A stretch of DNA of 64,000 nt. Origin: Rugalucina vietnamica (taxonomy: Eukaryota; Mollusca; Bivalvia; Lucinida; Lucinidae). The DNA lies in contig OZ024878.1 of the NCBI GenBank assembly GCA_964017185.1, forward strand, positions 17,797,851-17,861,850, written 5' to 3'. Of this stretch, positions 47,201 through 59,200 are shown piece after piece; the stretch's first letter is position 1, and every line of letters starts with the position of its first letter. The position numbers and the translations under genes are program-made. The notes below the pieces were generated by a model. That model was not told the origin of the DNA, searched no databases, and saw only the letters and a list, made by a program, of their open reading frames with translations.

Positions 47201-50200
47201 CATCATCTGACATTCTCGGGTTTTTAGTTACAGGGAGGAAAGAAAAAAAAAACTTACCTCGAACACATTCGGGTACAACACAAACCTTGGATTTGACCCA
47301 ACAACTCCTACACCGGAAACCGTCAATTTCTCTTTCCATGGAGCACCGGCGGTGTACAAATTGACCGTTTCCCGGGTGTGAATATGTGCTATACATTTTG
47401 TTTATTTTACAAAAGTGCTGGAATTTGGCAATATTTGCGAGAAAACACTTTTTGTTTAAAAGTTTGTTGCCAAAATTTCAAATTTCTGGCTTGCAATAAG
47501 CTTTATAGATTGCACAAGTACTCACTTTTTAATTCAGGTACTCACTTATAGTTGGGAAATACAAATTTCAAGAAACATGATTATGAAAACAGCATGAAAA
47601 ATTGAAAATTATTGGGAATAAAATTTGATAATTTTAATATGTTTGCTCAAAACATTAATTGTGGGTACACTTTAGAACCGCCTCGCCAAGGTTGTTCTAA
47701 CGAGTACCCACAATCTATTTTTTGGAGCAAAAATAAGAAAGATAGGTATACACCTGCATACCCCAGTTTTGCTATATAATATAAAAGTGGGGTTCACAGG
47801 TTATACATTACACAGACATGTTTTTGTGATGATAAAAGTCATGCAAAAATTTACAAACTAACAAAACTTGCTTATTGTCTGTTGAAGTAGTCATTGATTT
47901 CTTGAAAACATATTGTAATCTCTTAATCTAGATAGTTATCACATTCATCATACATTTGGTCTCCATTTCTTTGAAAGTGTGTTCGTGGCAAGGTTTAAGA
48001 TATTGGAATATAGACATTCATCATGGTTAAAATCCTGGTAAACTGCATTTGATACATTTCTTAAAGCTAAACATAAGCTTTTTTAGCTCACCTGAGCCGA
48101 AGGCTCACAGGTGAGCTTATAGTATACCCATGCTCCGGCGCCCGTCCGTCGTCCGTCCGTCGTCCGTCGTCCACAATTTCAAAGATCTTCTCCTCTGAAA
48201 CCGCTTGGCCAATCAAAGCCAAACTTCATGTGGAGCATCCTTAGGAAGGGGGAACGAAAGTTTATATAAATGGTCCAGGTCACATGACCAAGATGGCCGC
48301 CATGGCTATAAATAGCAAAAACCTTTAAAAATCTTCTTCTCCAGAACCAGTGGGCCGATTTCCACGAAACTTGGTATGTAGCATTGGGGACGTGAGCCCA
48401 TCATAGTTTGTATAAATCATGACCCTAGGATGACCTTGACCTATTTTACGGCAAGGTCAACTTAGGTCGCCAATGCATTTGAATGGGAAAAAATGGTAAA
48501 TTGCTATTTAATGGGTAAAACTTACTGGGAATAGGCAAATGGACAGAAGATTAATGTTAATGGAAAATTTTAGCCCCTGGGGGGTTGTCTGCCCCTGCCC
48601 CGGGGCTATATACATGTATATTTCCATAATAATGAAACATCTTCTTCCCTGAAACCGCATGGCCAATCAAAGCCAAACTTCATATGGAGCATCCATGGGA
48701 AGGGGGAAAGAAAGTTTATATAAATGGTCAAGGTCACATGACCAAGATGGCCGCCATGACTATAAATAGAAAAAACCTTTAAAAATCTTCTTTTTCAGAA
48801 CCAGAAGGCCAATGATTTTGAAACTTGATGTGAAGCATCAGTGACTGGAGCTCTACAAAGCTTATATAAATCATGACCCTGGGATGACCTTGACCTATTT
48901 TACGGCAAGGTCAACATAGGTCGCTCATGCATTTGAATGGGGAAAAGTGTTAAAATGTCATTTTTAGGGAAAAACTTGCAGGAAATGGGCAAATGGACTT
49001 AAGATTGATGATTCTGAAAAAATTTGGATCCCAGGGGTATGTCAGCCCCCACCCCGGGGCAATATACATGTATATTACAGTGATATTCAAAGATCTTCTT
49101 CTCTGAAACTGCTTGGCCAATCAAAGCCAAACTTTATGAGGAGCATTGTTAGGAAGTGGGAATGAAAGTGTATATAAATGGTCATGGTCACATGACCAAG
49201 ATGGCTGTCATAGCTATAAATAGCAAAAACCTTTAAAAATCTTTTCCTCCAGAACAAGAAGGCCTATGATTTTGAAACTTGGCATGAAGCATCAGGCAAT
49301 GGAGCTCTACAAAGTTATATAAATCGTGACCCTTTGATGACCTTGACCTATTTTACGGCAAGGTCAACTTAGGTCGCCCATGCATTTGAATGGGGAAAAT
49401 TGTTAAAATGTCATTTGAAGGGCAAAACTTTCAGTAAATTGGCAAATGGACTGCAGTTTTATGTTTTCAAAAAGAAATTGACTCCAGGGGTTGCTCTGAC
49501 CAAGCCCTTGGAGCACCAGGGGTTGCTCTGACCAAGCCCTGGGGTTATATACATGGATATTACCATTCTAATCAAACAAGTTTATTGGTATATATCTCGG
49601 GTTTCAGGTGAGCGTTTACAGGACCATTGGTCCTCTGGTTTGTTTTACTTTTGTTGTTACCCTATATGAGCCGTATCGTAAGAAAACCGGATTTTTGCGT
49701 ATGCGAAAACAAAGGCGCAGATCAGCTTCTTAGTAACTGCGAAGCTGATCAGTGCCTTTGTTTTCGCTACACGGATAGTACAATTTCTCGTTTTCTTAAA
49801 TCCGAAACTTCAAGCCTCTAGCCTTTTTCTCTGACTGTACAGGCCGGTTTGTGTCAGACCTGGTCGGAAATCCCGAAGACCGGTTTTCTCGCGTCGCGGC
49901 TCATATTGTGAGGGAATTCTCACAAAGTTTTGATCAAAATTATATTTGATTAAGTTAGGGCTCAATGTTCCACAGACAACATAGGTCATTCAGAGATGGG
50001 GAATCAAAAATATAAACATTGTCATAATTTTGTACATTTGGATGAAATTCTAGAGTGCATACATGGATATGTAATATTTTACAGTTAACCAAATTGTTTT
50101 TGCAAAAAGATAAACTCATGAAAATAAATCAATGTTCATAGAAGCCATTTCTGCAGTCCGCAAAGAAAATCCCAAATCACCATGAATATATGCTTCAATG

Positions 50201-53200
50201 GCTACAGTTTTCTCATCAATGATTCACTAATATTTCACCTTCAGATGTGGCAGTCCGGTAAAGAGAGGGCAAAGAGTGCCTGGAATGTCTACGGAAACAT
50301 TGACTTCCTACGACCATACTTCAATGTGGAACCACATGAGGTCCGAACCAGGTATGTTCAGTTGTGCTACTTCCTCAAATGATAATATTAAGGAGAGCAC
50401 AGGGTGATGGTGGTAGATTCTAACACACCTCGCCCACATAGCCAATGGTTAAAAAACGTGTTTTCACTGGGCGAATAAGCGTGATGTTACTTTGTGCCAT
50501 TTGTGACTTCAGCTATCCCATAACGCAGCATTAGGCCTAAAAAAAATGTTATGTTTCCGATTTCATCATAAATTTAGCATAGGGTCGGTAGGTAGGCTTT
50601 TTTTTTTTTTTTTTTTTTTTTTTTTTCCTTGGAAAATCGGGATTGGTAGGTATTTTTTTTTTTTTTTTATTTTTTTATTTTTTGACCGGACTTTCTTCTT
50701 ACCGCACATTTGACTCCAAATCGGAAACCTTTACACCGAGGATGGCCGTCTTCGTATAACAGGGATAACGGGACATTGTGCCGCAAGGCTTTTATTACAT
50801 TTGAAGCAGGTATGTGGCTACATTTGTCGAAATAAATGGCGACTAATGTGCTTGGTCGTGTCAACACACTACACAGTAGCCATGTTGTTGTTCTTGATCG
50901 TAATTGTTAAAGACCGAAAATATCCGAAAATCGGCGCGGACAAATTCTCGTAACGAAATGGTTTTGACTTTTGATAAAAACCGGAATCGTTGAACAGGGT
51001 CGGTCGCCGACTTTTTTTTTTTTTTTTTTCTGAGCGCTAAAAAAGTTGCAGTCGGCGCAGATTTTGACCAGTAGGTCGGGAAATCGGAAACATAACATTT
51101 TTGTTTTTAAGCCTTAGATGGTGTAACACTGTTTTAGTGCATAACAGATGTAATAAAAGTGTGCAAAAACCCGCATTACAGTCAAATATTTGGCGGGATA
51201 TCTACAATGCAATGGCAGAAAGCTGAACGATATTGACGGTTTCAGCGACTTTTATTCCATTTATTGTGTGTTAGAATCAAAATAGGTCAGCCCAAGTGCA
51301 TGAATTGTTGAGTAATAATTCACTGTTTGTCACTAAGTTGTAAGAATATCTAAATCACTCGCCCTATGCACTTGTGATTTCATTTTCTTTACATCTGACC
51401 TCCAAACAGTGAATTATTACTCAAAAATTCACTGCTAGAGCTGATCTATTTCTTAAGTATAATTTGGACCCTGAAACAAGGAGTCTAATTAAGGTCAAAG
51501 ACCTACTCTTGCCACGCATTGTCCTTAAGCAAAAAGTGCCTTGAATGTCTAAGGGACCATTGACTTCCTCTGACCATACTTCAGTGTAGAGCCAGTCATG
51601 CAGTCAGAATGAGGTATGTTAAATTCATCAAAACATTGATACATATCAATCCTGTTTCAAAAAGCTAGTTTTCACATTGAAACTTAAAGTTTCCTAAAAA
51701 TAAAACAATTGGTGGCCTTTAGATGCTAGTCATGGAAAAACATGAGATTTTGATTTGTTGTAAGATTTGTTTGGTCCTTTCTGGTAAAGCATTTCAACAC
51801 GCAGTGTAGGAAATTTAAAAGCAATATCAACATTACAGTATCATTCTGTCACATTTTTACTTTAATTAGTAAGAAACTTTTATAATGATACAATTGTGTT
51901 TTATTTTTGCAGGTTGTTATATTCATTAATCCCACAAAAACCAACAGACCAAAGACAGGTAGGAATTACCGCTTTTAGTTTTTGAAAGACATTCAGTTTA
52001 CCCTAAATGTTTGAAAATCTGCTTTATTCATATGGCAAAAACATTGCCTGGGACACAACTTTCTTGTTTCTTGCCTGGATAGCAGATTAAAGTTTAAAGC
52101 TATTCTCACCCTGCAGGAGCTGTATTACTGGTTGAGACATTCTGTCAATCAGTAAAGTCTCACGTTTTTTTTGTTTTGTTTTTTTGAAAATACAAATTTT
52201 GCAAATTAAACCAACAAATTTATGTATGTTTAATATGAAATTTCATTTCACCACTTTGACTGTGAACACTTGCCAGATTGCCACTGTGCCCAATTCTTAG
52301 CAAAGCAGACCTATGATTGATGTTCACGTCATAGGCATTTCTTTCTTACAGCTACATCTATACATGTACTTGAATTGTTTCAGAGAATTCCCAGAGAACT
52401 ATATGGTCCTATGATGGTTATATTCACACTTATAGCTCTACTGCTGTTTCAAATGAAAACAGCTGAACACAAAGTGGTAAATATTAATGGTGTTATTCTT
52501 TTTTGACCAATAAATATGCACAGACCCATATCAAATTGCCATAGCAAAGTGGTCAGTCAGCAGTATTTTTGCTCTTATCAACATAGCTTCTTGAAGATGC
52601 ATTATTAAATAGCAAGATGCTGCTGTTTAATGTTGTCAAGTAGGATTCTTGTAGAAGGCTGAGAATGAAAACAAATATGTTAGAATTAATTGCAATGATC
52701 ATCTTAAAAGTTAATGAAGTGCTAGATGTAGAGGGTTGATCTAAGCCTTGTATACATCTGTAGTGGATCAAATCAGTGAAATCCGGGAAAAGCGTGTGAC
52801 ACACTTGCCAAAATTTCATTACCTTAGATGATTTAGACTAACTGCATTTTCCATTAACTTTGGAACAGTAAATAACATGTACATCTATATTCTGAAGCCT
52901 CCTTGGCATAGTGGTTAAGCCACCCACCTTGAAAATCAAAGGTGGTTTATGTAAGTTCAATCCCTGCCTTTACTAGTCTTTCAGATGAGACTTCAAACGA
53001 GTCCGGTTTCAGTATTACCCAAACAATTGAGTGGGACATAAAGCATAAAATTAATTCACCAAAATCTATATTTTTTACAGGAAGAAGGCACATTGATGGG
53101 TACAGCATTTGGTGTATGTTTCACCTACTGGCTAGGGGCATCAGGGTTTGTCTGGTTTCTCGCATATGTTTGTAATGCTCACTTAGCTCTCATACAGATT

Positions 53201-56200
53201 TTATCCATGATGGTAGGTACATTTAAAATATTTTATTGATATAATTATGCAATACACAGGAATTATCATAGCTATCAAGGAAACAAAATCTTATAAACAC
53301 TATCTTGTTTTAAAGCCAAATTGAAACGTTTACACCAGTTACTTGTTAGCTCACCTGAGCCAAAGGCTCACAGGTGAGCTTATAGTATACCCATGCTCCG
53401 GCATCCGTCTGTCATCCACAATTTCAAAGACCTTCATCTCTGAAACCGCTTGGCCGATCAGGTTGAAATTTTGTGTGGCGCTTTCATGGGTAGGGGAAAT
53501 GAGAGTTTGTTCAGGGGATCTTGGTCACATGAACAAGATGGCTGCAATGCCCATATATGGTAAAAAATCTTCAAAAATTTTCATCTCCAGAACCAGTGGG
53601 TCGATTTCCATGAAACTTTGTATGTAGTATTGGGGACACCAGCCCATCATAGTTTGCTAAAATGATGACCCTGGGATGACCTTGACCTACTGTACGGCAA
53701 GGTCATTTTTGGAAACATAGGCTTTTACATGGGAAAAGGTGAAAACAATGGATATTTTGGAAACTATTGCAGTCTGAGACTTGAAAGTTGCTAGATGCAG
53801 ACAACTAATGGAGTCAATGAAGTTATGTAATTAATTAAGGTCAAGGTCATTTCTTGTCCTTGACCCAAGGTCACTTAAATGTCAAAATTAAGTCACAATT
53901 TCAAAGATCTTCTTCTCTGAAACCCCTTGGCCGATCAAGTTGAAATTTTATGTGGAGCCTGCTTGTGTAGTGGCATTGAAATCTTGATCACAATATCTTG
54001 GTCACATGAAAAAGCTGGCTGCCATGACCATATATGTTTGCTAAAATGATGACCCTGGGATGACCTTGACCTACTTTACAACAAGGTCAATTTTGGAAAC
54101 AGGCTTTTACATGGAGAAAGGCGAGAATAATGCAATTTTGGAAACTATTGTAAGATAGACCTGAAACTTGGCAGATGCAGACAACTAATGAAGTCAATAA
54201 ATAGGTGTTTGAGTATTCAAGGTCAAGGTCATTTCATGATGACTAAATGCTATAAGATCAGGCTTCAGGTGAGCGTTTCAGGACCAATGGTCCTTGGTCC
54301 TCTGGTATAAAACTGTGGTTCAAATGCACAGTAGATAAGCTACAGGATCTCACATCTTAGAAGCATGTTGAAATTGCCTATTGTATAAAGTCCAAATTTT
54401 ATGAAAATCATATCTGTTACGGACATTTTACCAGATCTTAATAAATTATAACATTCTACTAAAATAATTAAATCTTTACATCATAATTGTATTTTGAGTA
54501 AATCTGTTTTCTCTATTTTACAGGGTTACGGCCTGTTCAGCCATTGTATAGTATTATGTCTGGGAACTATGATCCACACGTCACATGACCATATTTTCTT
54601 CTACATTTTATGGGCAGTTATTGGTGGTTTATCTGCTCTCAGAATGGTAGGTCTAATTTGTTGTGAGCCGGGACTTAGGAAAACCAGTCTTCGGGGTTTC
54701 TGACTAGGTCAGACAAACCAGCCTGTACAGCCTCAGAAAAAAGGCTAGAAGCATGAAATTTTGGATTTAAGAAGAAGGATTGTACTATCCATCTAGCAAA
54801 AACAAAGGTGCACAGCTGATCTGTGCCTTTGTTTTCGCATATGCGAATTGTTGGTTTTCTGATGTGGCGTCTCATATAAAACCAGAGGTGACATGCTCAT
54901 CTGAGAATTAGACACACTAAACTAACAATGAAAGATGCTTTTAACTCACAGAAAAATATATATTAAGATTTTTACCCATGTTCAAACAAGCCATGTTGTT
55001 TGCTGAAGTTAGCATAATTATATGATTATGTTTGAAATGGGTACAATCTTGATATATTCTGCTACTGACACATATTCTATACTATCCAAATTTTGATAAG
55101 CATCAAGGTATTGTTTTTTTACAGCTCAGTTTGATTCAAAGGTGCATGAAAATTCAACTTGAATTTGATTTTTATCTTAAAGTCAGTGTGAAATGCATTC
55201 CGGCGGATGTTAGCAGTGTGGGATAAAAGCTTCTCACCCACCAGACAAGCATATCCCTTTGTGTGCCTGTCTGGGATATTTCTGTCTCAGTACTAGTACA
55301 ATTTTAGCTGTCTCAAAATGTCAATCATTTCTGTATTTAGCTAATAGAAATGTACACCTCTTGCTTACTTCCATATAAGGAAGTGATGAGCTAGGTGTCA
55401 ACTGTCAGAGACAAAAATAGCCTAGCAGGTGTTAATTTCAGGAAGATATCAAGAGTAAAGATTGTAGTCTGCTGCTCTCATAAAAATCTAAAAATTTAAT
55501 TTTGCCGGGAATTTTGTGAATAAAAGAAAATGATGATTTAATATTTTTGTAAGGTGAGTGCAAATACAAAATTATTTTTATTTGTTTCACTGGCTAATTT
55601 GCATATTGTTTTATGTCCAAACAAAATGGCTGCCTGAACAGAACTTGAAGCCTATTCAGAGTCAAAATGTTTTAAAAGGTGGGTGAGAAAAATAATCAAT
55701 GATGGTGTTGAAGCCTCAACAAGGAAATCTCAGGCTCGTTTTCAGATTATTCGAGTCTCATCCTCGGCAGAGCCTCGACTTGAATAATCTGAAAACTTGC
55801 CTGAGATTTCCTTGTCTCGGCCTCAACCCCATCATAGATTCTTTTATTACTTGCAATGATCATGTGTGAGCTAATTTTCAAAAGAATCACTGATTTTGTC
55901 AAAATTCAAATTTTAGAAGAACTTCTTTACAGACTTTAGTAGGACATTACTGGTCGGTAGCTTCGTGACATTTTCTAAAAAAGACAGATGAGACTGTTCT
56001 TCTTGCTCCTTGGAGATCATCAAATTTGAGTCACACTCGCGGTGTTTCACATGTGCTGTATGGAAAATTTTGAGTAGTTTAATTAAAATATGATTTGCTC
56101 AAGCAGATTATAACAGGGATGAAGGGTGTCAGAAAATTTAGGACTTATTAAAACACAATATTCCTAAACAACTTGGTAATAAAATGTTTTTCTCCATTTC

Positions 56201-59200
56201 TGCAGGTATCTATAGTGATGTCTCGGACGCATGGGCAGAGACAGAGAATGATTGTGTGTGGAGCCTTAGCAGCCATGCATCTGTTGTTTTTATTGTATTT
56301 ACATTTTGCATATCATCAAATTGTAGAAGGTATGTATACTAGTCAAAAAGTTCTACCCCCCCTCCCCTCCTAGCTGTGCTTTTACCAATTTCCTCCAAAC
56401 CTTAAAACCGTTAAACATTCCAAAGTAATTCAGTGTCCCCATATTAATAGAAAATATTTTTAAGATAAAAATAAGGAATGCTTTATTTTAGCATTTTAAG
56501 AAACTAATGAAATGGTTAGTACTTTTCCCTGGTACACTCACTAGGATATCTACATTGGCACTTTGCATTTTGTCCTTCTGCCGCTGTTACAGACGACAAA
56601 ACGCAAACTTTGGATACTTTGGAAGTCTCTCCTGATGTATGTTAGTAAACAGTTGTGACCAAAAAGCATTTCTGTTTGCAAGATTCTGAAATTTTTAAAG
56701 ATTTGTGCACTGAAAACCTTATAAGATCGAAAACTTTCCATGTACGGTTTTGTCAGAATTGTCCAGTTTCGTCATTGGCAGGCTTAATTTTACAATAAAA
56801 CTTGACAATCATAATGAGAATGATCAATTTTGTTTTTGTTTTTTTGCATATGCGAAAACAAAGACGCAAATCAGCTGTGCAGTAACTGCACAGCTGATCA
56901 GTGCCTTTGTATTTGCAACACAGTACAATCTCTCTTCTTAAATCCAAAATTTCAAGGTTTTAGCCTGCTTCTGTGACTGTACAGGCCGGTTTGTGTCAGA
57001 CCTGGTCCGAAACCCAAATTGTTGCTTTTCTGATGCAGAGGTTAACATAATTCATTTTATGCTCCAATTCATTTCAGATTTATCCCAAGTGTTTGAGTCT
57101 CACCAACCAGTTCCAGCAGTACAACCAGATGCTGGGGTACCTCAGTCTGTCGATAGTAAGTTCAGCTACTAACAAAATAGGGCAAAATGCATGTGTGTTG
57201 GTTTCACAAAAATATATGAGCCTTGTTGTAAGAAAACTTACATTTGGGGCTATACTACCCACTGAAGGTGTTAATGGGCTGTGTGCAAGTGCAGGCTGAG
57301 CAACATCTTTGGCATTCTAGAGATCATATCCTAGCTGCTGAAATATACAGGTGAACTTCTCATTATAGCACTTTCCTGGGGCTCTATATAGGTTGTGTTA
57401 TAAGTTAACTGAAGTTTTTTTACGGTACAGTGAAATAATACCCCAGCGGGCACATGACGTCAAAATGACGTCATATCGACGTCATTCTGACGTCATGTGC
57501 CTGCTGGGACATGGCTCTGGTATATTTAAATCATTTTATTACCATAATTCACCTGGTTTCTGTGTCTGGCTGTTTTATAACTGCAAAGATAATGTGTTTT
57601 CTTACAGTGAGGCTTATATGAGGGTTATCACTTACAAAATTTGTAAACTGTTTTTGTGTTGGGCATTAATTCTGAAATGTTGTGAAAAGCTCTAAGTATT
57701 TGAGCCGCCTCGTGGGAAAACCAACAATGTGGTTTCCGAACAGGTCTAACACAAACCGACCTGTACAAGCACAGAAAAGAGCTAGAAGCTTGAAATTTTA
57801 GATTTAAGTAGAAGAGGAATTGTACTATCCGAGTAGCGAAAACAAAGGCGCTGATCAGCTTCGCAGTTACCGCGAAGCTGATCTGCGTCTTTGTTTTGGC
57901 ATATGCAGATTGTTGGTTTTCCATTTGTCTTTGTAACATTGGAACTGTGAATGTAGACTGGCTGATTTCTTAGGCATCGAAACAATGTCATGCTTTAAAC
58001 TTTGACATCTGGGTTGAATTTTTGAGTGGTTGTGAATATATGAAAGAATAGGGTGTATTTTCGGTACCGTAAGAAGTTCACAGGACTTTTTTTTTTTATA
58101 CTACTGGATTCTGATACTGTAATTCATGGTTAGCCAATGCTCTAGGTTTATTAGTTCTTTATTTGAGCCGCCTCATGAGAAAACCAACAATCTACATATG
58201 CGAAAACAAAGACATAGATCAGCTTCGCGGTAACCGCGAAGCTGATCAGCGCCTTTGTTTTCGCTAAACGGATAGTACAAGCCCTCTTCTATTTATATCC
58301 AAAATTTCAAGCATATAGCACTGTTCTGTGCTTGTGCAGCTCAGTTTGTGTCGGACCTGTTCAAAAACCACATTGTTGGTTTTCCCACGAGGCGGCTCAT
58401 TTTATGATTTGTAAGCAACACAAACTCTATTGGTTCAAAAGATGATCATGTGCTTTTTGATTCAAAACATAGATTGTGGGTACTCAGCGAGGCAGTTCTA
58501 ACGTGTACACACAATCAATATTTGAACAAAAATGTTAAAAATATCAAAATTTTTCCAGTAAAGTTTTCCTTTTTTTTACAAACAAAAATAATCTCTGTAT
58601 ATTGCAAGGGCATGTTTCATAATTAAGTAATACTTTTTTTTCACCATCAAGCTAATTGCTGATTGTGCTTTGGTAGAAATTAAGCATTTCAAGTCTATTC
58701 TTCCTTGTCTTGTCCAGTAATTCAAAAATACATAAACAGGGGCCAGTTGTTCACAATTATTGACGTAGGGAGTTAATGATTCGTTAAAATTTCAAATGGC
58801 CATATTACAAATACAGTTATTTTTAATGAAAAAAAGTGACGAAAAAATGTGAGAATCAAAAAGTATTTGTATTTGCTTTTGAAGTTGATATAAGTTGATA
58901 TATAGTTAACAGATTGAGGGCTTAAGGACAGAGTTAAGCTAACAAAGTTTTGAACAGCTGGCCCCAGGTGCCAGTTAATAAAAAGGAGTGTATAGTAAGT
59001 ACTGGTAATCTGCATCTGAGAGGCTAGCCTAGGAACAGTATGGCTGGGATAACTGACTATCCTGACACAACCTTAGCAGTTGACCATGCACCAACTCAAG
59101 AAAGCTCAAACAAACAAATTAAAAGACAAATAATCTTAAACCATGACCCCACATCTGTATGTTTACAGAAGTGGCCGATGTGGTAGCCAATGGTGCAGAA

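Larger units (their letters stand above)
43368..47380. mobile_element. Element II: 4.0 kb inverted-repeat element related to Element I, in YIPF3 intron 3
   Basis: The left end starts CACGCCTGGGAAACGGTCAA and the right end is the complement of CACACCCGGGAAACGGTCAA. The inverted ends stay alignable for about 90 bp and include the palindrome CACCGCCGGTG. Both sides carry AATAT (43363-43367 and 47381-47385), an exact 5-bp target duplication. The end design (CAC + GCCYGG, GGTCAATTTG..ACCGCCGGTG) parallels Element I, so both belong to one family or superfamily. The interior holds a LINE relic (44.86-45.42 kb) and a ~110-bp internal duplication (46115-46250 and 46850-46970), and no intact transposase. 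The insertion is in sense-neutral intron DNA and disrupts no splice site. Confidence 0.8.

Noticed and set aside
47013-47396. 127-residue Cys-containing minus-strand frame at the right end of Element II
   Set aside because: Considered as a transposon zinc-finger exon, but it has no regular Cys/His spacing and runs through the terminal inverted repeat; kept only as a note on a possible splice donor.
57628-57939. Frames over the PalA elements in YIPF3 intron 10
   Set aside because: Peptides such as AYAKTKTQISFAV recur wherever a PalA arm is translated; they are element shadows.
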